This document shows positions 1-6,099 of a stretch of DNA of 6,397 nucleotides, in pieces. The stretch covers positions 1 to 6,397 of the forward strand of contig DLIM01000049.1 of NCBI GenBank assembly GCA_002483745.1, given 5' to 3'. The notes under the pieces were generated by a model. The model was not told the DNA's origin. It saw only the letters and a list, made by a program, of their open reading frames with translations, and searched no databases. Position 1 is the stretch's first letter. Each line of letters opens with the position of its first letter. The stretch is from Caryophanales bacterium UBA7642 (GTDB lineage Bacteria > Bacillota_I > Bacilli_A > RFN20 > CAG-288). The translations under genes were made by a program, and so were the position numbers.

Positions 1-546
1 GGTGTCTCTGGATCTACCGTTGGAGTCAGCAACAGAAAGACAGAGTGGTCTAACTTCATTGCTGAACTGCCGAAGATTGATAAGCAAGCTGACTTAGTCT
101 TTGTTCTTGGTGGCACCAATGACTTTGGGACTTGCCCTAACCAGGCAATTGAGTTAGGGAATATTGCTTCTAAGGATACTCATACTTACTATGGCGCATT
201 ACAGTATATTGCTGATTACTTATTAACCTTCCTTACTAAAGATAGAATTATCTTAGGTACACCTATGAGAAGAGATGAGAAGAAACTCGGTTTCTACTCT
301 ACTGACAGAAACGAATTCGGTTCAACCTTCATTGATTATGTCAATGCTGTTAAAGACGTTGCTAACAAGTATTCCTTTAAAGTAATTGATCTCTACCATG
401 ATTTCAAAGAATATAACCCGTCTAACCCGCATTTCTATGATATCAGCGATGATGGCTTACACCCTAATGACTTAGGTCATCAGGTGATGGCTAAGTATCT
501 AGCTGAGATATTCAAGCCGTTAGTCTTAGAATTAGGTAAGAAGTAA
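1..546 (+). CDS. SGNH/GDSL-type hydrolase, 3' part (N-terminus outside window)
   Basis: The frame is open from base 1 to a TAA at 544-546, giving 181 residues. It shows the SGNH esterase/lipase hallmarks after the nucleophile block: GVSGST at fragment residues 2-6 (block II Gly region), GGTND at 37-41 (block III, oxyanion Asn40), and DGLHPND at 151-157. The last supplies the catalytic Asp151 and His154 of the DxxH motif. The GDS nucleophile block I must lie upstream of the window. Family members deacylate carbohydrates, lipids or other esters; the substrate cannot be read here. An internal ATG at 265 is not the start, because blocks II and III are coded upstream of it. The ABC ATPase gene starts 32 bases downstream with its own RBS and no terminator between them, so co-transcription is likely. 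The family call is firm, the substrate unknown. Confidence 0.9.
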   Translation, partial: GVSGSTVGVSNRKTEWSNFIAELPKIDKQADLVFVLGGTNDFGTCPNQAIELGNIASKDTHTYYGALQYIADYLLTFLTKDRIILGTPMRRDEKKLGFYSTDRNEFGSTFIDYVNAVKDVANKYSFKVIDLYHDFKEYNPSNPHFYDISDDGLHPNDLGHQVMAKYLAEIFKPLVLELGKK

Positions 547-561
547 AAAGCTAAGTCAAAC

Positions 562-568
562 AAGGAGG
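562..568 (+). promoter_or_regulatory. Shine-Dalgarno site of the ABC ATPase
   Basis: AAGGAGG lies 10 bases before the ATG at 579. It supports that start, and therefore the unusual charged N-terminal extension, over any later start. Confidence 0.85.
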
Positions 569-578
569 ACAACGCATT

Positions 579-1967
579 ATGGAGAACGAAAAGAAAGAAG
601 CCGTAAGTAAAGATCTCCTTCCCGAAGAAGAACCTACCCTTACTAAGAAAAAGAAAAAAGGTACGGAAATTCCGGTTCCCGATGATCTAGCCTTCGTCTC
701 CATCCGTCACGTCAATAAGATTTACGACAACAAGGTCCAGGCTGTTTTTGATTTCAATCTTGAAATCCAGCCCCATGAGTTTATTGTTTTGGTTGGACCT
801 TCAGGCTGTGGTAAATCCACTACTTTAAGAATGATTGCCGGTCTTGAGGAAATCACTTCTGGGCAGCTTTGGATTGATGGCAAATATGCTAACAACTTAC
901 CTCCTAAGGACCGTGGCTTAGCCATGGTTTTCCAGTCCTACGCGCTTTATCCGCATATGAGTGTCTATGATAATATGGCTTTTGGCCTCAAGATGAGACA
1001 CATCCCTAAGGAAGAAATCGATAAGAGAGTCAGGAATGCTGCTAAGATCCTTCAGATTGAGCAATTCTTAGATCGAAGACCTAAGGCCTTATCCGGCGGT
1101 CAAAGACAGAGAGTCGCTTTAGGCAGAGCTTTGGTAAGGCATGCTAAGCTCTTCTTAATGGATGAGCCTCTTTCTAACCTTGATGCTAAATTAAGAGTCC
1201 AGATGAGAGCCGAGATTGTTAAGCTTCATGAAGCTCAGCATGCAACTACTATCTATGTCACCCACGATCAGACTGAGGCTATGACGATGGCTAGTAGAAT
1301 AGTAGTCATGAAATTAGGAAGAATTCAGCAGATTGGTAGCCCTATTGATATTTACAATAACCCGGCTAACTTGTTTGTTGCTACCTTTATCGGTTCTCCT
1401 TCTATGAATATCATGAAGGTCTCTTATGAGAATGGCAAGCTAACTACTTCTGACAATCATATCCTTACTCTTGATAATAGTTTTGTCGAGGCTAGTAATG
1501 CTTTCTATAATAAGCGTGTCGATATTGATAGAGAAGCCATCATTGACTTAAAGAAGCAGATTGAGGACTTAAAGCTTCTTCCGGCTAAGTATAAGCGTGA
1601 GCAAGATAAGATTGCTAAAGATAAAGCTGAGCTAGATTCTAAACTTTCAGGCTACTTGAAAGAAGTTGTCTTTGACCAGAATGCCAAAGATAATCGTAAG
1701 CATGATGTTGCATTTGGTATCAGACCTGAGAACATTCATTTAGAACCTGATACTAATCAGAAAGCTGAGGATGGTTTTGATCTAACTGTTACTGTAGCTG
1801 AATTGCTCGGACATGATTACTATGTCCATGCCGACTTTGGCGGCATTGACTTAGTCTTTAAGGTACCGGTAATCAAACCGATTAAGATGGGAGACAAGAT
1901 TCGCGTCTACTTCCATACTAAGAGTGCCCATCTCTTTGATCCTATCTGTGAAGAAAGAATTAAATAA
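579..1967 (+). CDS. ugpC: Sugar ABC transporter ATP-binding protein, UgpC/MsmX/MalK family, with extension and insertion
   Basis: A 462-residue ATPase that would energise carbohydrate (CUT1) import at the inner face of the membrane. All motifs are intact: Walker A GPSGCGKST at 73-81, Q-loop Gln119 in VFQSYALYPHMSV, signature LSGGQRQR at 171-178, Walker B LFLMDEP at 191-197, D-loop SNLD at 199-202 and switch His229 in VTHDQTEAM. FIGSPSMN at 270-277 and FGIRPENIHL at 379-388 mark the C-terminal OB/TOBE regulatory domain typical of MsmX/UgpC. Relatives are usually near 370 residues. The excess comes from a Glu/Lys-rich extension (about 1-36) and a charged, heptad-like insertion (about 312-375) between two strands of the regulatory domain. 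Longer UgpC-type ATPases are known in mycoplasmas. No permease or binding-protein gene is in the window, which fits a shared ATPase serving several importers. The specific symbol is tentative (msmX or malK are alternatives). Confidence 0.93.
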   Translation: MENEKKEAVSKDLLPEEEPTLTKKKKKGTEIPVPDDLAFVSIRHVNKIYDNKVQAVFDFNLEIQPHEFIVLVGPSGCGKSTTLRMIAGLEEITSGQLWIDGKYANNLPPKDRGLAMVFQSYALYPHMSVYDNMAFGLKMRHIPKEEIDKRVRNAAKILQIEQFLDRRPKALSGGQRQRVALGRALVRHAKLFLMDEPLSNLDAKLRVQMRAEIVKLHEAQHATTIYVTHDQTEAMTMASRIVVMKLGRIQQIGSPIDIYNNPANLFVATFIGSPSMNIMKVSYENGKLTTSDNHILTLDNSFVEASNAFYNKRVDIDREAIIDLKKQIEDLKLLPAKYKREQDKIAKDKAELDSKLSGYLKEVVFDQNAKDNRKHDVAFGIRPENIHLEPDTNQKAEDGFDLTVTVAELLGHDYYVHADFGGIDLVFKVPVIKPIKMGDKIRVYFHTKSAHLFDPICEERIK

Positions 1968-2000
1968 TTAATTACTCCCTTATAGATTCTTTTTCATTAT

Positions 2001-2036
2001 GTCCATCTAGATACTCCTTGATCTAGATGGACTTTT
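2001..2036 (+). terminator. Rho-independent terminator after the ABC ATPase
   Basis: A perfect 12-bp stem, GTCCATCTAGAT (2001-2012) with ATCTAGATGGAC (2021-2032), has an 8-base loop and is followed by TTTT. It lies 33 bases after the ATPase stop, ends that transcript, and separates it from the VTT gene. Confidence 0.85.
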
Positions 2037-2065
2037 GAAATTAAGAAGATTTTTGGCTGCTGATA

Positions 2066-2074
2066 TGTTACAAT
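2066..2074 (+). promoter_or_regulatory. Extended -10 promoter immediately before the VTT gene
   Basis: TGTTACAAT matches the extended -10 pattern TGnTATAAT with one mismatch. No good -35 is seen 17 bases upstream (AAGATT), which extended -10 promoters can tolerate. The expected start of transcription is about 2080-2083, against an ATG at 2084, so the mRNA would have almost no leader. Confidence 0.5.
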
Positions 2075-2083
2075 TCACGTGCA

Positions 2084-2845
2084 ATGAAAAAGAAAAAGAA
2101 CCTCAATAAGATTGCCCTTAGAGCCTTGACCATAATTGTTTCCTTAGCTTTTTTTCTAGTGGTCTGCTATTATTTGTTTAATCTTTTTGTCGGTGAAGGA
2201 AAATTAGTTGCTGATTTTCAGAAGTGGGCTAATGAATCCCCAGCCTTAGCTTACTGTCTCTTTCTGTTTCTTTCGCCTTTGATCAATATTGTCCCAGGAA
2301 TCAGCTCCATCTTCTTTTTGACTTTAGGGAATCTTCTCTTCAATGATAAAACGCCTTGGGGAATGAGCAGAACCTTCTTGATCTGCTCAGCTTCAGTTCT
2401 TTTGACTTCTTCTATTATGTTCATAATTGGAAGATTTGGGGGCAAGAAAGCTGTTGAATGGATTATTGGCAAGGAAAGCAGCGATAAAGCTAAAAGGCTG
2501 CTTACTTTAGGCGGAAAAGCTGCCTTACCGATGATGTATCTTCTTCCTTTCTTTCCTGATGATACTTTATCTTTAGTTGCTGGAATGACGGAGATGAAAT
2601 TTAGCTATAATTTCATCTGTACTTTGATATTCCGGAATATCGGTGTATTGACAATCTGTGTTCTAGGCACCGATTTTTTAGACTATAAACACTTTACCCC
2701 CTTGATGTGGGTAGGATTTATTGCTGTTATATTAGTTCTTTTCCTAATCTGTTCTTTATTAAGCTATTTATATTACCGCTATCTTCGCTACAAGGAAGAA
2801 GGACGCCATTACCTGCTTACGCAGTCTTTAAATATAGTCAAATAA
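2084..2845 (+). CDS. TVP38/TMEM64 (VTT domain) family membrane protein
   Basis: A 253-residue integral membrane protein of the DedA/VTT superfamily; family members are linked to lipid scrambling or transport and envelope homeostasis. A Lys-rich cytoplasmic start (MKKKKNLNK) precedes a membrane segment at about 14-36. The VTT core follows: hydrophobic stretch with INIVPG at 67-72, GNLLFN at 82-87, segment 97-115 with GRFGG at 116-120, then MMYLLPFFPDDTLSLVAGMT at about 150-169. This last carries the conserved P-x-x-P, acidic pair and AG motif placed in the re-entrant region of the family. Further segments lie at about 175-195 and 208-230, with a basic tail. No Shine-Dalgarno site is visible before the ATG. 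It is probably a single-gene transcript between the terminator at 2001-2036 and the opposing yfcE gene. The substrate is unknown. Confidence 0.88.
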   Translation: MKKKKNLNKIALRALTIIVSLAFFLVVCYYLFNLFVGEGKLVADFQKWANESPALAYCLFLFLSPLINIVPGISSIFFLTLGNLLFNDKTPWGMSRTFLICSASVLLTSSIMFIIGRFGGKKAVEWIIGKESSDKAKRLLTLGGKAALPMMYLLPFFPDDTLSLVAGMTEMKFSYNFICTLIFRNIGVLTICVLGTDFLDYKHFTPLMWVGFIAVILVLFLICSLLSYLYYRYLRYKEEGRHYLLTQSLNIVK

Positions 2846-3382
2846 TCAGAACTTGATCTCTTTGATGGTTTCATCAGTAAAGAGGTCTTTTAGGGCTATT
2901 CCCTCTTCATTTAAAACCATATAGGAATGCCGATTATCTTTTGGAAGAGAAACACTGCCAGGGTTTGCTAAGATTAAATTATCTTTCTTCTCTAAAACAC
3001 CAATATGGGTATGTCCCTGTAAGAAGATATCGCCCGGGTCTAAAGGAAGATTATCAAAATTGAAATGATGACCATGGGTCATCACAATTTCCTTATTAAA
3101 GACAAACATACTAGCCATCTCGACAATTGGAAAGCTAGAAACCATCTGATCGACTTCACTTTCACAGTTGCCTTTTATAGAAATTAAGTCTTTGGCATAA
3201 GAATTTAATAACTTAACAACTTCTTTCGGGGCATATTCTTCAGGTGGATCATTTCTGGCACCGTTATAATAGTTATCTCCTAAAAGGATAATCTTCTTAG
3301 GCTGGTATTTAGCAGCCTTTGAAAAGAAGATTTTAGCGTATTTTATAGAGCCATGGATATCGGATCCGATTAAGAAATTCAT
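2846..3382 (-). CDS. yfcE: YfcE-type metallophosphoesterase
   Basis: A 178-residue cytoplasmic calcineurin-like phosphodiesterase. Metal ligands are in the expected order: Asp8 and His10 (SDIHG), Asp36 (GDNYYNG), Asn72 (GNCES), His103 (THGHH), and His124 and His126 (GHTH), followed by NPGSVSLPK at 140-148. The stretches GARNDPPEEYAP and GNCESEVDQM closely resemble E. coli YfcE (184 residues), which hydrolyses model phosphodiesters in vitro; the physiological substrate is unsettled. It is second in a two-gene operon, 13 bases after its paralogue's stop. Its RBS AAAGGAG overlaps that stop, suggesting translational coupling. It appears to end in TGA (2848-2846), directly abutting the VTT TAA. 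Reading through that TGA would add only five more codons before a TAA. Confidence 0.93.
   Translation of the reverse strand: MNFLIGSDIHGSIKYAKIFFSKAAKYQPKKIILLGDNYYNGARNDPPEEYAPKEVVKLLNSYAKDLISIKGNCESEVDQMVSSFPIVEMASMFVFNKEIVMTHGHHFNFDNLPLDPGDIFLQGHTHIGVLEKKDNLILANPGSVSLPKDNRHSYMVLNEEGIALKDLFTDETIKEIKF
2855..2891 (+). terminator. Candidate terminator of the VTT transcript, inside the 3' end of yfcE
   Basis: On the plus strand, GATCTCTTT (2855-2863) pairs with AAAGAGGTC (2879-2887) with one G-U wobble. An inner GATG/CATC pairing closes a GTTT loop, with a 3-base bulge at 2876-2878, and TTTT follows at 2888-2891. On the minus strand the wobble becomes a C-A mismatch and no T-run follows, so it is directional and fits termination of the VTT gene. 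It is moderate evidence, because the sequence also encodes the C-terminus of YfcE. Confidence 0.45.
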
Positions 3383-3390
3383 AATAGTTT

Positions 3391-3397
3391 CTCCTTT
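3391..3397 (-). promoter_or_regulatory. Shine-Dalgarno site of yfcE overlapping the upstream stop codon
   Basis: AAAGGAG on the minus strand shares two bases with the TAA (3398-3396) of the upstream metallophosphoesterase and lies 8 bases before the yfcE ATG. The arrangement is typical of translationally coupled genes. Confidence 0.8.
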
Positions 3398-3890
3398 AAT
3401 ATTCTAGAAAGTGAACGACTTCATTGGAATTGATATCAATCACCCTGAGACCTTTTTCATCCATCACTAAGTAAGAATGGCTATAGTCTCTTGGGTCTGA
3501 TAAACTACCAGGGTTAGCCACTATCTGCCCATTCTTTTTCTTTACTAGAAGAGACATATGGGTATGTCCTTCTAAGAAGATATCATAAGGTTTGTCATAA
3601 TTGAAGTCACTATAGAAGTTGCCATGACTCATGACTATGAATTTGGAAAAGTCATAGTCATAATTAATGTAGGGAAGATTGAATCTAGCAATATCATCTA
3701 AATCATACCCGTCACAGTTGCCTTTAACGGCTAAGATCTTTTCATGAAGAGGATTCAATAACCTAATACTATCTATTCCGATATCGCCTAAAACAAAGAG
3801 CTTATCAAAGCTTTCTTTCTTAAAAAGGTCTATAGCAGCCTTAGTATAGTTTTCGTCATTATGTAAGTCCGAAATAACCATGATTTTCAT
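3396..3890 (-). CDS. YfcE/MJ0936-family metallophosphoesterase (second paralogue)
   Basis: A 164-residue calcineurin-like phosphodiesterase. Ligands are Asp8 and His10 (SDLH), Asp36 (GDIG), Asn58 (GNCD), His89 (SHGN), and His109 and His111 (GHTHMSL), then NPGSLSDPR at 126-134. It lacks the YfcE-specific GARN..YAP and SEVDQM segments of its neighbour and is closer to the short MJ0936/YsnB type, so its substrate may differ. It is the first gene of the operon with the YfcE gene at 2846-3382. No Shine-Dalgarno site precedes the ATG, and a TAAGAT/GATAAT -10-like element ends 6-9 bases upstream, so the mRNA may be leaderless. The strong terminator at 3925-3966 insulates it from the lipoprotein gene upstream. 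The biochemical class is firm; the biological role is not visible. Confidence 0.9.
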   Translation of the reverse strand: MKIMVISDLHNDENYTKAAIDLFKKESFDKLFVLGDIGIDSIRLLNPLHEKILAVKGNCDGYDLDDIARFNLPYINYDYDFSKFIVMSHGNFYSDFNYDKPYDIFLEGHTHMSLLVKKKNGQIVANPGSLSDPRDYSHSYLVMDEKGLRVIDINSNEVVHFLEY

Positions 3891-3896
3891 ACGTGG

Positions 3897-3928
3897 ATTA
3901 TCTTACACTGAGAAATACAAAAAACCAA
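3897..3928 (-). promoter_or_regulatory. Candidate promoter of the metallophosphoesterase operon
   Basis: On the minus strand, TTGGTT (3928-3923) stands 17 bases before TAAGAT (3905-3900), which overlaps a second candidate -10, GATAAT (3902-3897). Either would start transcription at or within a few bases of the ATG at 3890. The motif that follows, AATCCACGT, resembles AATTCACGT before the VTT gene. Confidence 0.4.
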
Positions 3929-3966
3929 TAAAAAAGACTACTGGGAAATCAACCAATAGTCTTTTT
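3925..3966 (-). terminator. Rho-independent terminator after the carbohydrate-binding lipoprotein gene
   Basis: On the minus strand AAAAAGACTATTGG (3966-3953) pairs with CCAGTAGTCTTTTT (3944-3931), with a single G-T wobble and an 8-base loop. The T-rich arm continues as a run of six T. It begins 18 bases after the lipoprotein TAG and just upstream of the metallophosphoesterase promoter. The wobble becomes a mismatch on the plus strand, which fits minus-strand use. Confidence 0.85.
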
Positions 3967-3987
3967 GAGGGGAACTAATTAAAACTA

Positions 3988-4056
3988 AGGACGTCCACCG
4001 CCTCCAGGATTACCACCACCTGGGTTACCACCGCCAGAGCCAGGGTTATTGCCCCC
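3988..4056 (-). repeat. Gly/Pro/Asn-rich C-terminal tail coding repeat
   Basis: Codons 607-629 of the lipoprotein encode a low-complexity tail with repeated GGGNP units ending in GGGGRP. From memory, Gly-rich tails are common at the end of PF14262-type proteins. It is probably flexible; no sorting motif such as LPxTG is present. Confidence 0.7.
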
Positions 4057-4455
4057 TAGATTACCATCATTAGTGACAGTTGAAGATAAGGTGATGGTAC
4101 TAAGAGTAGTAGATCCGCTCTTTAAGGTATAAGAGCTATTAAGAGCAAAAGAAGAATCAGAGACAATGAAAGAAGCCGCACTCTTAGATAAGGTCTTAGA
4201 AATAATCGTGTTACTGGAACTATCGACTAAAGAAACTACTGTTCCACTAGCAACTGAAGAAGTAGGGGCGTAAACAATACTAGGCTGCTTTGATTCAGTA
4301 GAAGGAAGCTCTAACATGCCAGTTGAACCAGTTGCTAAAAGAGTGCCGTCATTGATGTAAATACCACTTTCCGTATCTAAAGCCGAGTTACCAGCATCCG
4401 TAGGTCCTTCAACAAAAGTCGTACCGCCGTTGATTCTTAGATAGCCATTAGAATC

Positions 4456-4830
4456 AATTCCATCCCCCGAGGCATTAACATAGATAGAGCCAGCGTTGAT
4501 CTCAATGAACATATTGGTAGCATCATAGTCAGTCGAGGCATTGATGCCATCATCGGAGGAGACAATACTGATGTTAGTGTTCTCTCCATCTATAAAGAGC
4601 TGCTCGGCCTCTAAGCCTTCATAGGAAGAAGTGATATTGAGGGTAGAATCAGTAATGACCTGCATATGATCAACAGTTGAGGCATCATCATAAGTAGCAA
4701 GAGTCAAAGTAGAAGATTCAATATTAGTATCGCCGTTATTGGAATGAAGGGCATCATCAGTGCAATTGAAGTTAATAGTGGCATTCTTGACTTCAATAAG
4801 ATAATCAGTAGAAGAAGCGATGCCATCATC
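4456..4830 (-). repeat. DDGI-type beta-helix repeats within the lipoprotein gene
   Basis: Residues 349-473 contain recurrent turns DDGIASSTD, DDALHSN, YEGLEAE, DDGINASTD and GDGIDSNG. At the DNA level the 13-mer GATGCCATCATCG (plus-strand reading) occurs at 4543-4555 and 4819-4831. The repeated acidic turns are what one expects for successive rungs of a parallel beta-helix, possibly with Ca2+ sites. Confidence 0.65.
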
Positions 4831-5151
4831 GACATCATCCCCATCAGTATCATATTCAATCTCACCGGCTTTTAAGCCTTTGCAGGATTGGGCTAAAGCA
4901 TATTTGGTTTCACTTCCCATATAGTCAGAGGCAATCTTCTGATATTTGTTGTTCTTATGGATGTACCGGAAGTCATCATCCTCTAAATCATAAGTGCTTC
5001 TATTATCAGTGGTATCAGTGACAAAGACACCAGTGGTAGTTCCTTCAAGGCTTCCAGAAAGAACATAAATATAGGTATCGGCCTGAACAATATCACCATA
5101 GACTTTATTAGTAGACCCCGTTGTTAAAGTGACGTCATTTAAATAGACATA

Positions 5152-5154
5152 TCA
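5152..5154 (-). other. In-frame TGA at codon 241 of the lipoprotein gene
   Basis: The context reads ACT GCT TGA TAT GTC TAT, that is T-A-stop-Y-V-Y. Seven other Trp codons counted in the window, including one in this gene, are TGG, which argues against UGA-Trp. No clear SECIS-like hairpin follows. The family pattern favours a lost Gly (GGA to TGA). Confidence 0.9.
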
Positions 5155-5874
5155 AGCAGTTAAAGTAAAAGCAGTAACGGAATCTGCTAATTCAGCATGG
5201 AAAACATCCTTACCTGACTCAGCATAGATGGTGCTATCTTTAGCTTGAATAGTAGAAGCATTTAAGGCATTGCCGGTTGAATAAAGATTTAAAGAAGCCT
5301 CAATGACTTTTAAAGTGCCTTCAGTCTTGATACAGGACTTAGTAGCCGTGATCGATAAGGTTCCTGTTCCGTTAATGACTAAGTCACCCGTGCAATCCGA
5401 AGCGATGACATTCTTGTCGTCAGAAGTGTTGGAAATAGTATTAGTGCCGCTAACCGTTATGATCATCTTAGTGACGGTACTTGCAATATCGATGACCTTC
5501 TTTTTGCCAGTCCAAGTAACACCATCGAGATAGAGGTGGACTTCACCAGTAGCAGAAATGGTTAAAGTTCCGCTTTGGGTACCGGAAACTTTATAACTTC
5601 CGGTAGCAGTGATTTCATCGCCGGCGTTTACACTAGTAGCTGAATCGATTCCGGTTGTGCTTTCGCTGAAAGTTAAAGCTGAGACAACTGAATCATAATT
5701 GGTGGTTTCAATTAAATCTGTGACTTCATCCGGCTGGTTAACACTAATCGAGGTACTAGTGGAATTGTTGTTTGAGGAGGTATTGTTAGAAGCTGAAGAA
5801 GAGCTCTTTGAGCAAGAGGCTATAAAGACTAAAAGAGGAATAAGACCCAAAAACTTCAATGCGTTTCTTTTCAT
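5152..5874 (-). CDS. N-terminal lipoprotein fragment as read under the standard code
   Basis: With TGA as stop this gives 240 residues. The start MKRNALKFLGLIPLLVFIASC is chosen because AGGAAGG (5889-5883) lies 8 bases upstream and it yields a compact lipoprotein signal: basic n-region, hydrophobic core, and lipobox IASC with Cys21 as the lipidation site. An upstream in-frame ATG at 5907 would place 11 polar residues in front and has no such RBS. After the Ser/Asn linker, the first carbohydrate-binding domain contains ITATGSYKVSGTQSGTLTI, LYLDGVTW, ITVSGTNTISN and LVINGTGTLSI, which match the PF14262 domain start. If the TGA is real, cells may still export this fragment as a truncated lipoprotein, but it lacks the DDGI beta-helix part. 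Confidence 0.7.
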   Translation of the reverse strand: MKRNALKFLGLIPLLVFIASCSKSSSSASNNTSSNNNSTSTSISVNQPDEVTDLIETTNYDSVVSALTFSESTTGIDSATSVNAGDEITATGSYKVSGTQSGTLTISATGEVHLYLDGVTWTGKKKVIDIASTVTKMIITVSGTNTISNTSDDKNVIASDCTGDLVINGTGTLSITATKSCIKTEGTLKVIEASLNLYSTGNALNASTIQAKDSTIYAESGKDVFHAELADSVTAFTLTA

Positions 5875-5882
5875 AAGAATAA

Positions 5883-5889
5883 CCTTCCT
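5883..5889 (-). promoter_or_regulatory. Shine-Dalgarno site deciding the lipoprotein start
   Basis: AGGAAGG on the minus strand lies 8 bases before ATG 5874 and selects this start over the in-frame ATG at 5907. Confidence 0.8.
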
Positions 5890-6070
5890 ATGACAGCATT
5901 TAAGCAAACTATTTCTAAAAAAGATTGAAGAAAAGAGGGCAGAATCTAAAATATGCCCATAAATTCCAGAAAAAGGAAAATCAATAATTTCAATAAAACT
6001 ATTCGCTATTAAAAATAATTTAACAATTCTTTAAGGAAACTTGCTTTGGCTTTGATTGGAAGTCGATAAT
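5890..6070. other. Divergent intergenic region
   Basis: This AT-rich stretch lies between the minus-strand lipoprotein gene and the plus-strand TIR gene. No ORF or RNA gene is seen. It must hold the lipoprotein promoter, but no convincing -35/-10 pair was found on the minus strand. A 5-bp inverted repeat GGGCA-N12-TGCCC (5937-5958) encloses AT-rich TATTTT/TAGATT sequence that could be a weak -10. Confidence 0.5.
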
Positions 6071-6099
6071 TTTTATCTTTGCTTACAATAAGGTATAAT
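6071..6099 (+). promoter_or_regulatory. Promoter of the TIR-domain gene
   Basis: A consensus -10 TATAAT (6094-6099) is preceded at 17 bases by a weak -35 (TTTTAT, 6071-6076). Transcription would start near 6106, giving a leader of about 26 bases that contains the RBS. Confidence 0.65.

Larger units (their letters stand above)
3985..5874 (-). pseudogene. Carbohydrate-binding beta-helix lipoprotein (PF14262-like), interrupted by an in-frame TGA
   Basis: From ATG 5874 to TAG 3985 there are 629 codons in one frame, with a single interruption: TGA at codon 241 (5154-5152). In order: lipoprotein signal (1-21), Ser/Asn linker (22-48), a first beta-rich domain with SGTLTI- and TNTISN-like repeats (about 55-240), then a second half (242-605). 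The second half has D-D-G-I/L turns near residues 349, 373, 441 and 471 and ends in a Gly/Pro-rich tail (607-629). This layout matches Cthe_2159-like proteins, Ca-dependent parallel beta-helices that bind acidic plant polysaccharides in Clostridium thermocellum. The 77 codons between the TGA and the first later ATG (4920) are open and family-like, and no RBS precedes that ATG, so the second half is not a separate gene. TGA is one change from GGA, and Gly fits the family pattern GYVYI. The protein is probably surface-anchored for glycan binding if intact. Confidence 0.8.

Noticed and set aside
643..660. A-rich tract in the ATPase N-terminus as a programmed frameshift site
   Set aside because: It simply encodes a Lys run; the downstream frame is the correct ATPase frame and no alternative frame product of interest is seen.
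722..925. Minus-strand ORF of 67 codons
   Set aside because: It lies fully opposite the Walker A region of the ABC ATPase, with no RBS or recognisable domain: an antisense shadow.
2076..2081. CACGTG palindrome as a stand-alone operator
   Set aside because: A 6-base palindrome is too short alone; it is reported only as part of the shared start-region motif.
2251..2472. Minus-strand ORF of 73 codons
   Set aside because: It is antisense to the VTT gene core, whose conserved motifs explain the sequence.
3985..4920. Separate gene starting at the ATG at 4920
   Set aside because: No Shine-Dalgarno site precedes it, and family-like coding sequence continues upstream in the same frame to the TGA at 5152.
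5152..5154. UGA read as Trp (code 4) or as selenocysteine
   Set aside because: Seven counted Trp codons are all TGG, yfcE appears to end in TGA, and no clear SECIS hairpin follows. A single TGA cannot establish recoding, so it is kept only as a minor alternative.
5303..5893. Two plus-strand ORFs (5303-5533 and 5699-5893)
   Set aside because: Both are antisense to the lipoprotein gene; their Val/Leu/Glu-rich content reflects the Thr/Ser/Asn-rich codons on the other strand.
5872..5907. Upstream lipoprotein start at 5907
   Set aside because: It adds 11 polar residues before the signal peptide and would place the AGGAAGG RBS inside the coding region.
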